In this document: piece after piece, positions 17,165 through 25,247 of the stretch
Numbering within the stretch: the stretch's first letter is position 1
How the letters are laid out: the number at the start of each line of letters is the position of its first letter
From: Eubacteriales bacterium
GTDB lineage: Bacteria > Bacillota > Clostridia > Peptostreptococcales > Anaerovoracaceae
Direction: 5' to 3'
Length of the DNA stretch: 55,529 nt
Assembly: GCA_028704515.1 (NCBI GenBank)
Contig: JAQWFH010000006.1
Coordinates: forward strand, 1-55,529
Position numbers and translations under genes: made by a program
Notes under the pieces: model-generated
Told to the model about the DNA's origin: nothing
The model's input: only the letters and a program-made list of their open reading frames with translations
Databases searched by the model: none

Positions 17165-18235
17165 CTATTCTTTTATCTTTTTCTTTTTAGTACCAAGAAT
17201 CAGGTATCTCAGAATGGGGATACGCTTCAGCAGCGCATACAAGGCGGGAGAAATTACGAGGACTGAGACAATGGCAATCAGATAAACTGCAAGTACAGGC
17301 AAGGCCGTATAGAGCTTCAGATAATAGCAAACGGAAAGAACAACAAGATAGTGGACGATGTAAATGCCAAAGCTCGATTTTGTCATATAAGCTGTAAATT
17401 TCGATGTCTTGTTGAACCATGCCTTCCCGCAGCCCAGAATCGCAAGAATCGCAATCCACAGGTAAGCATTGGTGAAAATGCTTTTCAGACAGGCATCGTC
17501 AGCATAATTTTGACCGAAATAATAAACCGTATAAGCAATACCCATCACGACAGCGATAATCAGCATCGGCAGGTGAATCCCCTGTACTTTGTCTTGAATT
17601 TTATTATGAGAGAATATGAAATAACCGATCAGAAATGCAGTAAAGTAAATACCAAAGCGATAGGTCGTAAGAATCGGCATGTTCAGAATCTGCGATGCTC
17701 CCCATATGGGAATGAAAAGAAGCAATAGCAAGATAATATTACACTTTCCACAGAGGGAATAAAATTGATCTTTGGAATCCATTTTACGAATCAGCACAAG
17801 CAGCAGTGAGAATAACCAAAGCAGTTGAATAAACCAAAGCGGGCCAATACCCGAAATTGCCATGATGGGGTAGCGGATGAATGCCGGGAGCATATCCCAC
17901 CCGCCGCCGATCTTTATGTTGAGGTAACCGACCATCCATTGAAAAACGAAAAGCCCGAGCGTGGACGGAACAAGCAGCTTCACGGTTCTGTCTTTGATAA
18001 ACTGCTTATGGCTCCGACGCTCCAGCGCATATCGGGAACTGATTCCCGCAATCAGGAACAGAAGAACCATAAGCCAAGGATATACAAAGTACAGCACAGA
18101 ATCCTGATATTGTACTTGCGAGAAACTGCCGACGCCGCCCAAAACGCCGACGCTGTTGAAAAGATAAAAGACATGGTAGATTAAAACAAGCAGTACCGTA
18201 CCCCAACGGATATTATCTACATAATGCTTTCTCAT
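17165..18235 (-). CDS. Acyltransferase 3 family membrane protein
   Basis: The 356-residue product begins YVDNIRWGTVLLVLIYHV, the typical start of acyltransferase-3 proteins with the conserved His in a membrane helix, and has about ten transmembrane helices. Members move acetyl or other acyl groups onto extracellular sugars or lipids. The ATG overlaps the stop of the upstream AbrB-like gene (ATGA), so the two form a unit. The substrate is unknown. The pair lies between two copies of a 67-bp repeat. Confidence 0.85.
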   Translation of the reverse strand: MRKHYVDNIRWGTVLLVLIYHVFYLFNSVGVLGGVGSFSQVQYQDSVLYFVYPWLMVLLFLIAGISSRYALERRSHKQFIKDRTVKLLVPSTLGLFVFQWMVGYLNIKIGGGWDMLPAFIRYPIMAISGIGPLWFIQLLWLFSLLLVLIRKMDSKDQFYSLCGKCNIILLLLLFIPIWGASQILNMPILTTYRFGIYFTAFLIGYFIFSHNKIQDKVQGIHLPMLIIAVVMGIAYTVYYFGQNYADDACLKSIFTNAYLWIAILAILGCGKAWFNKTSKFTAYMTKSSFGIYIVHYLVVLSVCYYLKLYTALPVLAVYLIAIVSVLVISPALYALLKRIPILRYLILGTKKKKIKE

Positions 18236-18450
18236 TTCTCGTCCTGCTCCTTGTCTGCAAAGATTTTTGCCGCAAGTTCCGCAAAACTTGATTTTGGCGG
18301 GATGGCAATGCCTTTTTTATCATCGGCAAGCATGATCAGCGTGTCGCCGGGTTTGATATTGAATATGTCTCTTGCCTGCTTTGGAATCACGATTTGCCCT
18401 TTTTCGCCAACCGTGACTGTCCAGGCATATTTTCCTCTTTTTGAATCCAT
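18232..18450 (-). CDS. AbrB/SpoVT-like DNA-binding protein
   Basis: The 72-residue product carries a swapped-hairpin AbrB domain (VGEKGQIVIPKQARDIFNI, then KPGDTLIMLAD). The ATG at 18450 follows GGAGG by six bases; the longer open frame upstream is not supported. Small AbrB proteins act as transcription regulators, often of their own operon. Here it is translationally coupled to the acyltransferase gene, so control of that gene is inferred. Confidence 0.88.
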   Translation of the reverse strand: MDSKRGKYAWTVTVGEKGQIVIPKQARDIFNIKPGDTLIMLADDKKGIAIPPKSSFAELAAKIFADKEQDEK

Positions 18451-18691
18451 GTCTGTCCTCCAAGTTCGATAAGTATGATTTGTATAACATATTATACTAA
18501 GTAAAAACATAAGAGTCAATAGGATAGATCGGATATATAAATTCTTAAAGGGACTTACACAGCTGATCGTTCCACTCACACCTGCCGTGCCTCATTCAGG
18601 CATCTTGGACCGCTCCCTGCTTGAACGTCTGCCGGACTTTCTCCCGACTGTCGCGCCCTTTCAGGTTCAAGTCCCTTCTCCTACAGAATAA

Positions 18692-18732
18692 ACGAAAAAC
18701 AAGGTACAGATTAACTGTACCTTGTTTTTCGT
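18692..18732. terminator. Perfect 18-bp inverted repeat
   Basis: The arms at 18692-18709 and 18715-18732 are perfectly complementary around a 5-nt loop. A/T tracts are built into the stem, so it could act as a terminator in both directions. The flanking sequence 18451-18690 shows no gene. Confidence 0.6.
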
Positions 18733-18770
18733 TGCGAGCCACGTCAAATCTGGATATCATCTTATTTTGT

Positions 18771-18858
18771 GACAGGGATTTGAACTAACATTATCTCTAG
18801 TTCATAAACATAATGGATTATTCTTTACCAATTAGATATTGAGCTTTCACTAAACAAT
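18771..18858 (-). other. Degenerate tRNA-like remnant
   Basis: On the minus strand GTGAAAG and CTGTCAC can form an acceptor stem with one mismatch, CTCAAT...TTGGTAAAG resembles a D-arm and GTTCAAATCC resembles a T-loop. The anticodon and T-stems do not pair well. It overlaps the stop of the sbcC fragment. It may be a decayed tRNA, or chance resemblance. Confidence 0.25.
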
Positions 18859-18985
18859 CAATCGGATTCTACTACCACTATGTGTTTTTTCCACGCAGAC
18901 CTGCTTGTCGATTCGCTCACGAAGTTCGGCAACATGAGAAATTATGCCAATAATACGATTGCTGTCGGCCATATTCGAGAGGGTT
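18851..18985 (-). pseudogene. sbcC: 3' fragment of sbcC (exonuclease subunit)
   Basis: The minus-strand frame reads TLSNMADSNRIIGIISHVAE and continues LRERIDKQV..., ending GSRIRLIV at TAG (18851-18853). This is the characteristic C-terminus of SbcC, including the H-loop IGIISHV. The ATPase body is absent: upstream the frame runs directly into the 67-bp repeat at 18986. It is therefore a remnant left by a deletion or rearrangement whose breakpoint is at the repeat. Confidence 0.75.
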
Positions 18986-19052
18986 CTGACTGACAAATTT
19001 TGGATAACAAAAATCCTGTGACAATAAAAATATCACAGGATCACTTTTTTTG
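18986..19052 (+). repeat. 67-bp direct repeat, copy 2
   Basis: This copy matches 17003-17069 at 66 of 67 positions. It ends within the CCA-end of tRNA-Thr (minus strand) and begins at the sbcC breakpoint. The placement against a tRNA 3' end recalls attachment sites, but the repeat covers the terminator rather than the tRNA body. Confidence 0.9.
19010..19051 (-). terminator. Terminator of tRNA-Thr(CGT)
   Basis: Directly after the tRNA on the minus strand, ATCCTGTGA and TCACAGGAT form a stem followed by a T-run. The hairpin is the core of repeat copy 2. Confidence 0.8.
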
Positions 19053-19125
19053 GAGCTCCCGGTGGGAATCGAACCCACAACCTGCGGTTTACGATACCGC
19101 TGCTCTACCATTGAGCCACGGAAGC
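19051..19125 (-). tRNA. tRNA-Thr (anticodon CGT)
   Basis: The minus strand folds into a cloverleaf: acceptor GCTTCCG with CGGGAGC, D-arm GCTCAATGGTAGAGC, anticodon stem GCGGT/ACCGC with loop ATCGTAA (anticodon CGT, reading ACG), and T-arm GTGGGTTCGATTCCCAC. The CCA end is encoded. Confidence 0.95.
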
Positions 19126-19247
19126 AAGGCTTTAATATTTGCCCTACTCATTCTTTACGATGAGGTACAAGAACAATATTTACGCTACTATTATACCAAA
19201 TGTAATTATAAAAGCAAATGTTAATTTTAAATAATTCATACAAGACA

Positions 19248-19276
19248 TTGACATTTATTCTGTTTCACTATATATT
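19248..19276 (+). promoter_or_regulatory. Sigma-A promoter of potABCD
   Basis: TTGACA (19248-19253) and TATATT (19271-19276) are 17 bp apart. Transcription should start near 19283, giving a leader of about 150 nt before potA. Confidence 0.75.
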
Positions 19277-19282
19277 AGTTAT

Positions 19283-19427
19283 TACGTGAAAATTTAATAT
19301 TGAGCGTCCGGCAACACACGGAGGCGTATGTACCACCTTATGAAAACCCTTTGCGGGGCGTGGTATCAAAAGGCTCCGAGCCACGCAGGTAGATAACAGG
19401 CCTGCATGACTAAATCCGCAAAGGGGG
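19283..19427 (+). promoter_or_regulatory. Structured 5' leader of potABCD (candidate cis-regulatory RNA)
   Basis: CCCTTTGCGG (19347-19356) is perfectly complementary to CCGCAAAGGG (19416-19425), and the 3' arm includes the potA ribosome binding site. Between the arms lie GGCT/AGCC extended by GCGT/ACGC (19358-19386) and GCAGG/CCTGC (19385-19405). A competing helix, GTACCAC (19330-19336) with GTGGTAT (19360-19366), uses part of the same sequence. A 5' hairpin, TCCG/CGGA, lies at 19304-19325. An upstream frame of 22 codons (ATG 19328, TAA 19394) begins 3 bases after GGAGG. I do not recognise a known riboswitch class; control of transporter synthesis is inferred. Confidence 0.6.
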
Positions 19428-19436
19428 ATGCACAAA

Positions 19437-20573
19437 ATGCAAAATAATATTCTTATCAGCTTGCGTGATATATCTGTTCAATTTGACGATGACCTCATTC
19501 TCGACGGCATCAATTTGGATATACACGACAAGGAGTTCGTTACACTTCTGGGGCCGTCAGGTTGCGGCAAAACTACTACTCTGCGTATAATAGGCGGATT
19601 TGTAGATCCTACGGAGGGTAATATTTTTTTTGATGGGAAGGACATGACAGGGATGCCGCCGTATAAGAGACCTATCAATACGGTTTTCCAAAGGTATGCG
19701 CTTTTCCCGCATTTGAATGTCTATGAGAACATAGAATTCGGTCTAAAAATTTCAAATGTACCAAAGGAAGAAAGAAAAAAAAGAATTAAGGAAATGCTTG
19801 AACTCGTCAACCTAAAAGGCTTCGAGCTCAGACGCATTGCCCAGCTTTCGGGAGGTCAGCAACAGCGCGTTGCGATTGCGCGCGCACTTGTAAACCATCC
19901 GAGAGTATTATTGCTTGATGAGCCGCTTGGCGCTCTTGACTTAAAGCTAAGAAAAGAAATGCAGATTGAACTTAAGAGAATCCAGCAGCAGATGAAAATT
20001 ACATTTTTATATGTAACGCATGACCAAGAAGAAGCGCTGACGATGTCCGATCGAGTAATCGTCATGAATGAAGGCAAGATTCTTCAGAACGGCTCTCCTA
20101 CAGACATCTACAATGAACCGATCAATGCTTTTGTTGCCGACTTTATTGGCGAAAGCAATATTTTGGACGGAACAATGCATGAGGATTTTGTCGTTGAATT
20201 CTGCGGGAAAACTCTTCCTTGTGTCGACAAGGGATTTGGAAAAAAGCAGCTTGTCGATGTCGTTATTCGTCCAGAGGATTGGGATATCGGGGATCCCGGT
20301 AACAGCCAATTTTCAGGCATAGTAGAATCCACCGTATTTAAAGGGGTACATTTTGAAAATATCGTGGATACCGGCGAAGAACGTTTGATGGTTCATACGA
20401 CGCAACAACATAATCCTGGCACTCGAATAGGGCTTTCTATAATTCCAGAATATATTCATATAATGAATAAGATGGATGATGATGAAAGCTTTGCACTGAC
20501 TGCGCTCGAGGCCGACTCCATTATTCTTGAGGATGATGATCTTGAAAATTATGCGTCTTCTGAATTAGAGTAG
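19437..20573 (+). CDS. potA: Spermidine/putrescine ABC transporter, ATP-binding protein
   Basis: The 378-residue product has Walker A GPSGCGKTT, signature LSGGQQQR, Walker B LLLDEPLGAL and the switch His in YVTHDQEEAL. A C-terminal TOBE-like domain follows (VVIRPEDWDI...). The family energises polyamine uptake. The ATG at 19437 is preferred because AAGGGGG then lies about nine bases upstream; an in-frame ATG at 19428 touches that site. The C-terminus carries an unusual acidic tail (LEDDDLENYASSELE). It heads potABCD, with potB 11 bp downstream. Confidence 0.93.
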   Translation: MQNNILISLRDISVQFDDDLILDGINLDIHDKEFVTLLGPSGCGKTTTLRIIGGFVDPTEGNIFFDGKDMTGMPPYKRPINTVFQRYALFPHLNVYENIEFGLKISNVPKEERKKRIKEMLELVNLKGFELRRIAQLSGGQQQRVAIARALVNHPRVLLLDEPLGALDLKLRKEMQIELKRIQQQMKITFLYVTHDQEEALTMSDRVIVMNEGKILQNGSPTDIYNEPINAFVADFIGESNILDGTMHEDFVVEFCGKTLPCVDKGFGKKQLVDVVIRPEDWDIGDPGNSQFSGIVESTVFKGVHFENIVDTGEERLMVHTTQQHNPGTRIGLSIIPEYIHIMNKMDDDESFALTALEADSIILEDDDLENYASSELE

Positions 20574-20584
20574 GAGGGCCGAGA

Positions 20585-21400
20585 ATGAAAACAAGAGTTG
20601 CAGCAACACCGTATCTGCTCTGGTCGGTGTTATTTATCATAGTTCCGCTTTTTCTCGTGGGTATATTCGCTTTTCAGGATGCCGACGGGAACTTCACGTT
20701 CAACAATTTTATTAGCTCCGTCGGATATGCACCTGTCATATTCAACTCGATATGGCTTGCAATGGTTGCAACGGCAATATGCCTTGTCATTGCATATCCT
20801 CTTGCGTACATCATAACGCGCTACGGACCGAGAGGTCAGATCACGATGATTATGCTCATCCTGCTGCCAATGTGGATTAACTTTTTGCTCAGAACATATG
20901 CATGGATGACGCTGCTTGAAAATAACGGATTGATCAATCAGTTCTTAGGAATATTCGGCATCGGCCCATTTCAAATGATCAATACGCAGGGGGCGGTCGT
21001 CTTGGGTATGGTATATAATTACCTGCCGTTTATGATATTGCCTATTTATGCGGTGATGACGAAGCTGGATATTTCACTCCTTGAAGCTGCGAGAGACTTG
21101 GGGGCAAGTCCTCTGGAGGTAGCGCGCCGAGTTACGATTCCCCTTGCGCTACCGGGAATTACTACAGGTATAACGATGGTATTTGTACCATCTGTCTCCA
21201 CATTTGTAATTTCAAGGATGCTTGGCGGAGGATCGTTCATGCTGATCGGAGACATCATAGAAATGGAATTTTTGGGAAACGCATATAATCCTTATTTGGG
21301 TTCAGCAATTTCAATGGTCCTGATGGCAATAATCCTTATATGTATGGCCCTTACAGACATATTCCGCGATACTGAGAAAAAGGAGGGCTTGCTGTTATGA
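20585..21400 (+). CDS. potB: Spermidine/putrescine ABC transporter permease PotB
   Basis: The 271-residue product has about six transmembrane helices and the permease EAA-type loop LLEAARDLGASPLEVARRV...PLALPG that contacts the ATPase. The start follows GGAGGG. It overlaps potC by 4 bp. Together with PotC it should form the membrane channel for polyamines delivered by PotD. Confidence 0.93.
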   Translation: MKTRVAATPYLLWSVLFIIVPLFLVGIFAFQDADGNFTFNNFISSVGYAPVIFNSIWLAMVATAICLVIAYPLAYIITRYGPRGQITMIMLILLPMWINFLLRTYAWMTLLENNGLINQFLGIFGIGPFQMINTQGAVVLGMVYNYLPFMILPIYAVMTKLDISLLEAARDLGASPLEVARRVTIPLALPGITTGITMVFVPSVSTFVISRMLGGGSFMLIGDIIEMEFLGNAYNPYLGSAISMVLMAIILICMALTDIFRDTEKKEGLLL

Positions 21401-22206
21401 GAAACCCGGTTTCACGTATTGGAAAAGGCTACACCGGCCTTGTGTTAATATTTTTGTATTTACCTATCCTAATAATGATGGCCTTCTCATTTAACTCAAC
21501 AAAGAGCAGGAGCAATTGGACAGGTTTTTCGCTCAGGTGGTACGAGCAGCTTATAAATAATGATGAAATATTGAGAGCTCTAATGGTAACGGGTATAGTT
21601 GCGATTGTTTCCGCTGTGCTGGCGACTATATTTGGAACGCTTGCAGCGATAGGAATTCAGGGGATGAGAAAGAGAAGCAAAGGTCTTACTCTGAACTTTA
21701 CCTACCTTCCTCTCGTAAGCCCCGAAATAATAATGGGTGTCTCGTTGATGCTTTTATTTGTGCTTTTAAATTTTAATTTCGGAATTGGCACGCTTATAAT
21801 AGCGCACATTACATTTAACCTACCTTACGTGATACTTTGCGTAATGCCGAAACTGAGGCAGGTTGACAAGCATGTGTTCGAAGCAGCACTCGATTTGGGA
21901 TGCACTGCGAGGCAAGCTTTTATGAAGGTAATTGTACCCGAGATTATGCCGGGAATAGTAACCGGATTTTTAATGTCTTTGACATTCTCACTGGATGACT
22001 TTAATGTCAGTTACTTTGTCAGCGGAGATAAATTTCAGACATTGCCTATTCTCATTTACTCGATGACCAGGAGAAGAATAAGCCCTGAGATTAACGCGCT
22101 ATCCACCATTATCTTTGTAGTGGTGCTCGCAATACTGATTGCCGTGAACCTTAAGGATATAAGAAAGAAGCCTGCCAAAAAGGGGGTTAAAAGCAATGGG
22201 AAATAG
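21397..22206 (+). CDS. potC: Spermidine/putrescine ABC transporter permease PotC
   Basis: The 269-residue product has about six transmembrane helices and the EAA loop FEAALDLGCTARQAFMKVIVPEIMPGI. FSLDDFNVSYFVSG is typical of PotC permeases. It overlaps potB by 4 bp and potD by 11 bp, which points to translational coupling across the operon. Confidence 0.93.
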   Translation: MRNPVSRIGKGYTGLVLIFLYLPILIMMAFSFNSTKSRSNWTGFSLRWYEQLINNDEILRALMVTGIVAIVSAVLATIFGTLAAIGIQGMRKRSKGLTLNFTYLPLVSPEIIMGVSLMLLFVLLNFNFGIGTLIIAHITFNLPYVILCVMPKLRQVDKHVFEAALDLGCTARQAFMKVIVPEIMPGIVTGFLMSLTFSLDDFNVSYFVSGDKFQTLPILIYSMTRRRISPEINALSTIIFVVVLAILIAVNLKDIRKKPAKKGVKSNGK

Positions 22207-23452
22207 ATTTAGGAAAGCTATAACTGTAGGAGTACTCGCAATTGCGATGATTTGCTCCATTTGTCCTTATCAAGCTGAAGCGCTTACTTATACCGGCGCA
22301 CCAGAAGGTACGAGCTTTGATGAGAGCTATTACGGGAAATTTCGAAATAAAAATATTTCGATAAGCGTCTACAATTGGGGCGAATATATAGGAGACGGAA
22401 GTGATGACTCCATAGATGTTTGTGCGGCCTTTACAGAGATAACAGGAATAAAGGTATATTACACAAACTTCGCAACGAACGAGGAGCTTTATGCAAAACT
22501 CAAGAGTGGGGCTTCAGGCTATGATGTGATAATTCCGTCTGATTATATGATTGCCCGTATGATTGAGGAAGATATGCTACTTCCTTTGAACAAGGATAAT
22601 ATTCCAAATCTCAAGTATATCGACAACCAGTTTACGAACCCGGATTACGACCCGGGCGCATTATATTCGGTGCCGTATGCTTGGAACACGGTGGCTTTGA
22701 TTTACAATACGAAGCTCGTTGACGATGTTGTTGACAGCTGGGATATACTTTGGGATGAGAAGTACAAAGGGCAGATTCTCATGTTCAGCAATTCAAGAGA
22801 CGCTTTTGGGGTTGCCTGCAAGAAGCTTGGATACTCGCTCAACACAGAAAACGAACAAGAGCTTAGGGAGGCCGCCGATGTTCTCATTCGACAAAAGAGC
22901 CTGGTTCAAGCCTATGTAATGGATCAGATATTCGATAAGATGGAAAATAATGAGGCCGCCATAGCCCCTTATTATGCAGGTGATGCTGTATTGATGCTGG
23001 AGAACAATCCTGACTTGGCGGTAGCATACCCGAAGGAAGGTACCAACCTATTTGTGGATGCCGTAGCAATACCGAGGGGTGCGGGGAATAAGGAAGCCGG
23101 CGAGATGTTTGTAAACTTTCTGAATGAGCCCATAGTGGCCTCGGAGAATATGCAGTACATCGGCTATGCGACTCCAAATTGGGCGGCATATGAATTGTTG
23201 CCGGAAGAAATGAAGCAGGATGAAATAACATATCCGCCGCAGCATGTAATAGACACATCAGAGCAATTTATACACCTTTCTCTGGAAACCAATGCTTTGA
23301 TGGACGGTTTATGGACGAAGATACTAGCCGAAAATAAGTCGTTTTGGGTATGGGGCTTTCCACCACTCTTTGCTCTAGCACTTATAGTCCTTGGAAAGAT
23401 GATGTACAAGGTAAAAAAGAAGAGAGATTATAAAGAAATGGTTGAAGATTAG
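22196..23452 (+). CDS. potD: Polyamine-binding protein PotD-like, with C-terminal membrane anchor
   Basis: The 418-residue product has an N-terminal signal-like hydrophobic segment (VGVLAIAMICSICPY) and a periplasmic-binding-protein fold of the PotD type (YNWGEYIG, YDVIIPSDYM, SVPYAWNTVALIYN, YYAGDAVLML). No clear lipobox is seen. A second hydrophobic helix near the C-terminus (FPPLFALALIVLGKMMYKV) followed by Lys/Arg residues should anchor the protein in the membrane, which is not usual for PotD. AAGGGGG precedes the ATG inside potC. The substrate (spermidine or putrescine) is inferred from the operon. Confidence 0.9.
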   Translation: MGNRFRKAITVGVLAIAMICSICPYQAEALTYTGAPEGTSFDESYYGKFRNKNISISVYNWGEYIGDGSDDSIDVCAAFTEITGIKVYYTNFATNEELYAKLKSGASGYDVIIPSDYMIARMIEEDMLLPLNKDNIPNLKYIDNQFTNPDYDPGALYSVPYAWNTVALIYNTKLVDDVVDSWDILWDEKYKGQILMFSNSRDAFGVACKKLGYSLNTENEQELREAADVLIRQKSLVQAYVMDQIFDKMENNEAAIAPYYAGDAVLMLENNPDLAVAYPKEGTNLFVDAVAIPRGAGNKEAGEMFVNFLNEPIVASENMQYIGYATPNWAAYELLPEEMKQDEITYPPQHVIDTSEQFIHLSLETNALMDGLWTKILAENKSFWVWGFPPLFALALIVLGKMMYKVKKKRDYKEMVED

Positions 23453-23490
23453 AAGAATTATTTTAACATAAGCCCGCTTTGACTTATTTA

Positions 23491-23519
23491 TTGACACTTA
23501 AAATAAAATAGATTATGCT
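23491..23519 (+). promoter_or_regulatory. Sigma-A promoter of the OFA transporter gene
   Basis: TTGACA (23491-23496) and TATGCT (23514-23519) are 17 bp apart, about 95 bp before the ATG. Confidence 0.65.
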
Positions 23520-23612
23520 GTAATGAACGGTGATGTTGTTTGCCATAAAAGAGTAAATGGTGTGTAGAATTGTAGGTTTGCCGTCGAATTTTTAGTAAAA
23601 GAGGGAAAACTA

Positions 23613-24845
23613 ATGTCTGACAAAAAAAGATGGATTTACTTAGCAATAGGCACGTTGCTGCTTGTTTTCTGCGGATTGATTTACGGATGGTCGCTTTTCA
23701 AAGCTCCGTTCAGTGCTGTTTATCCGGAGTGGTCGTTGTCACAAATAGCGATGACCTTTACAATTTCTATGACCTTCTTCTGCTTGGGTGCGTTTCTGGC
23801 AGGAAAATTATCGGCGTTTTTAAAACCGCGAATTATTATTATGATATCGGCAGTGCTTCTGCTAATTGGGTTTATAGGAGTATCAAAACTTAATCCTTCG
23901 AACCCCGATCAATCCTTGAAAATGCTTTATTTCTTTTACGGCGTTTTGGGAGGCAGCGGAGTAGGAATTTGCTATAATAACGTAATAGCAACCTTGAACA
24001 AGTGGTTTACGGATAAACCGGGTCTTGCCTCCGGAATAATGATGATGGGCTTCGGAATAGGCGCCCTAGTGCTTGGAAGCGTCGCTACACGCCTAATAGC
24101 GATCAAGGGAATTTTTGATGCATTCTTTATTCTTGGAGTGGCGATTTTTATCGTTTTGTTTTTAGGAGCATTGTTCATAAAAACCCCTCCTGAAAATGAT
24201 GGCGTCGTTAGAAGCTCAGCTTCAAAAGCTTCGGACGGTATGACAACAATGCAGATGCTCAAATCGGGATCGTTCTGGATATTCTTCTGTTGGTGCGTTT
24301 TTGTAAACGCTTCTGGGCTCATGATAATCAGTAATGCGGCGCCTATAGCGGTAGCATTCGGAGCAACTGCGATAGTAGGAATGATAGTGTCTGTATTTAA
24401 CGGTGTGGGCAGAGTTGTAATAGGTGCAATTTTTGATAAAATGGGTAGAAAGAAGACGATGCTCATAAATATCGCTGTTTTATTAACGGCGGGCATACTT
24501 TTGCTTTTCGGAGCCAAAACTACTGCGATGGCATTAGTTTTAGTAGGGCTTCTTTGTGCCGGATTTACATACGGCGGAAACCCTACAATCACAGCGTCGT
24601 TTATAAACAGTGCTTTTGGTTCTAAATACTTTGCGGTCAATTTCAGCTTAGCTAACTTCTCATTGATTCCGGCCGCAATTGCGGGGCCGCTGATTTCGAG
24701 CAAACTGATTGAAAGAAGCAACGGGTCGTATGAAACTACGTTTATAGCTATAATTATAATTGCATTCATAGCTTTCGGTCTGTGGTTGCTATTGAATGCC
24801 GGTGCAGCGAGGGCTGAGAAGAAACAACAAGCGAACGGCAGATAA
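23613..24845 (+). CDS. MFS transporter, OFA (oxalate/formate antiporter) family
   Basis: The 410-residue product has twelve predicted transmembrane helices. The start (YLAIGTLLLVFCGLIYGWSL) and GGSGVGICYNNVIATLNKWF with its following glycine-rich stretch (GLASGIMMMGFGIGALVLG) are typical of OFA-family carriers. These move small organic anions such as oxalate or formate; the substrate here is unknown. It is a single-gene unit with its own promoter and a terminator. Confidence 0.88.
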   Translation: MSDKKRWIYLAIGTLLLVFCGLIYGWSLFKAPFSAVYPEWSLSQIAMTFTISMTFFCLGAFLAGKLSAFLKPRIIIMISAVLLLIGFIGVSKLNPSNPDQSLKMLYFFYGVLGGSGVGICYNNVIATLNKWFTDKPGLASGIMMMGFGIGALVLGSVATRLIAIKGIFDAFFILGVAIFIVLFLGALFIKTPPENDGVVRSSASKASDGMTTMQMLKSGSFWIFFCWCVFVNASGLMIISNAAPIAVAFGATAIVGMIVSVFNGVGRVVIGAIFDKMGRKKTMLINIAVLLTAGILLLFGAKTTAMALVLVGLLCAGFTYGGNPTITASFINSAFGSKYFAVNFSLANFSLIPAAIAGPLISSKLIERSNGSYETTFIAIIIIAFIAFGLWLLLNAGAARAEKKQQANGR

Positions 24846-24897
24846 TAAAAGAAAAAGACCATAGGCAAAGATTGATATCCCTGCTTACAGTCTTACT

Positions 24898-24931
24898 CGG
24901 ACTTGGCCTTAAGTCAAGTCCGTTTCTTTTT
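24898..24931 (+). terminator. Terminator of the OFA transporter gene
   Basis: CGGACTTG (24898-24905) pairs with CAAGTCCG (24915-24922), followed by TTTCTTTTT. The hairpin overlaps the stop codon of the convergent small membrane-protein gene. Confidence 0.8.
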
Positions 24932-25151
24932 GTTGTTTTTCCTTTAGTCGTTCTTGTTTTAGAAGCGCTCTTTCTTCTGCAGCGTCTTCATAATTGCACT
25001 TGAGTCCGAAAATCAGGACAAACAATACGCCACCGAAGCCCATGAAAACAGCGCCGAAGGAAGAAAATAATAATATGAAAGCTCCATAGGCAATCATAAG
25101 TGCTGCAAATATCCGCAATGCCAGAAGAACATTTTTTTCTCTTTTAGTCAT
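24909..25151 (-). CDS. Small two-helix membrane protein of unknown function
   Basis: The 80-residue product starts MTKREKNVLL at an ATG preceded by GAGGAG. Two hydrophobic helices (LRIFAALMIAYGAFILLF and AVFMGFGGVLFVLIFGL) are followed by a charged, Lys/Glu-rich C-terminal tail. I do not recognise a family. It is convergent with the OFA transporter and stands alone. Confidence 0.65.
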   Translation of the reverse strand: MTKREKNVLLALRIFAALMIAYGAFILLFSSFGAVFMGFGGVLFVLIFGLKCNYEDAAEERALLKQERLKEKQQKETDLT

Positions 25152-25247
25152 TCGAAATCTCCTCATAATAACATATGTATAGTAGATATAATCGCATATC
25201 AACAGAATACTTCAGAGTGAAGAAAAAGTAAAGATTAAATTAAACGT

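Noticed and set aside
23972..24868. Long open frame antisense to the OFA transporter
   Set aside because: It lies entirely opposite a clear transporter gene, has a low-complexity Ile/Ala/Pro-rich product and no ribosome binding site.
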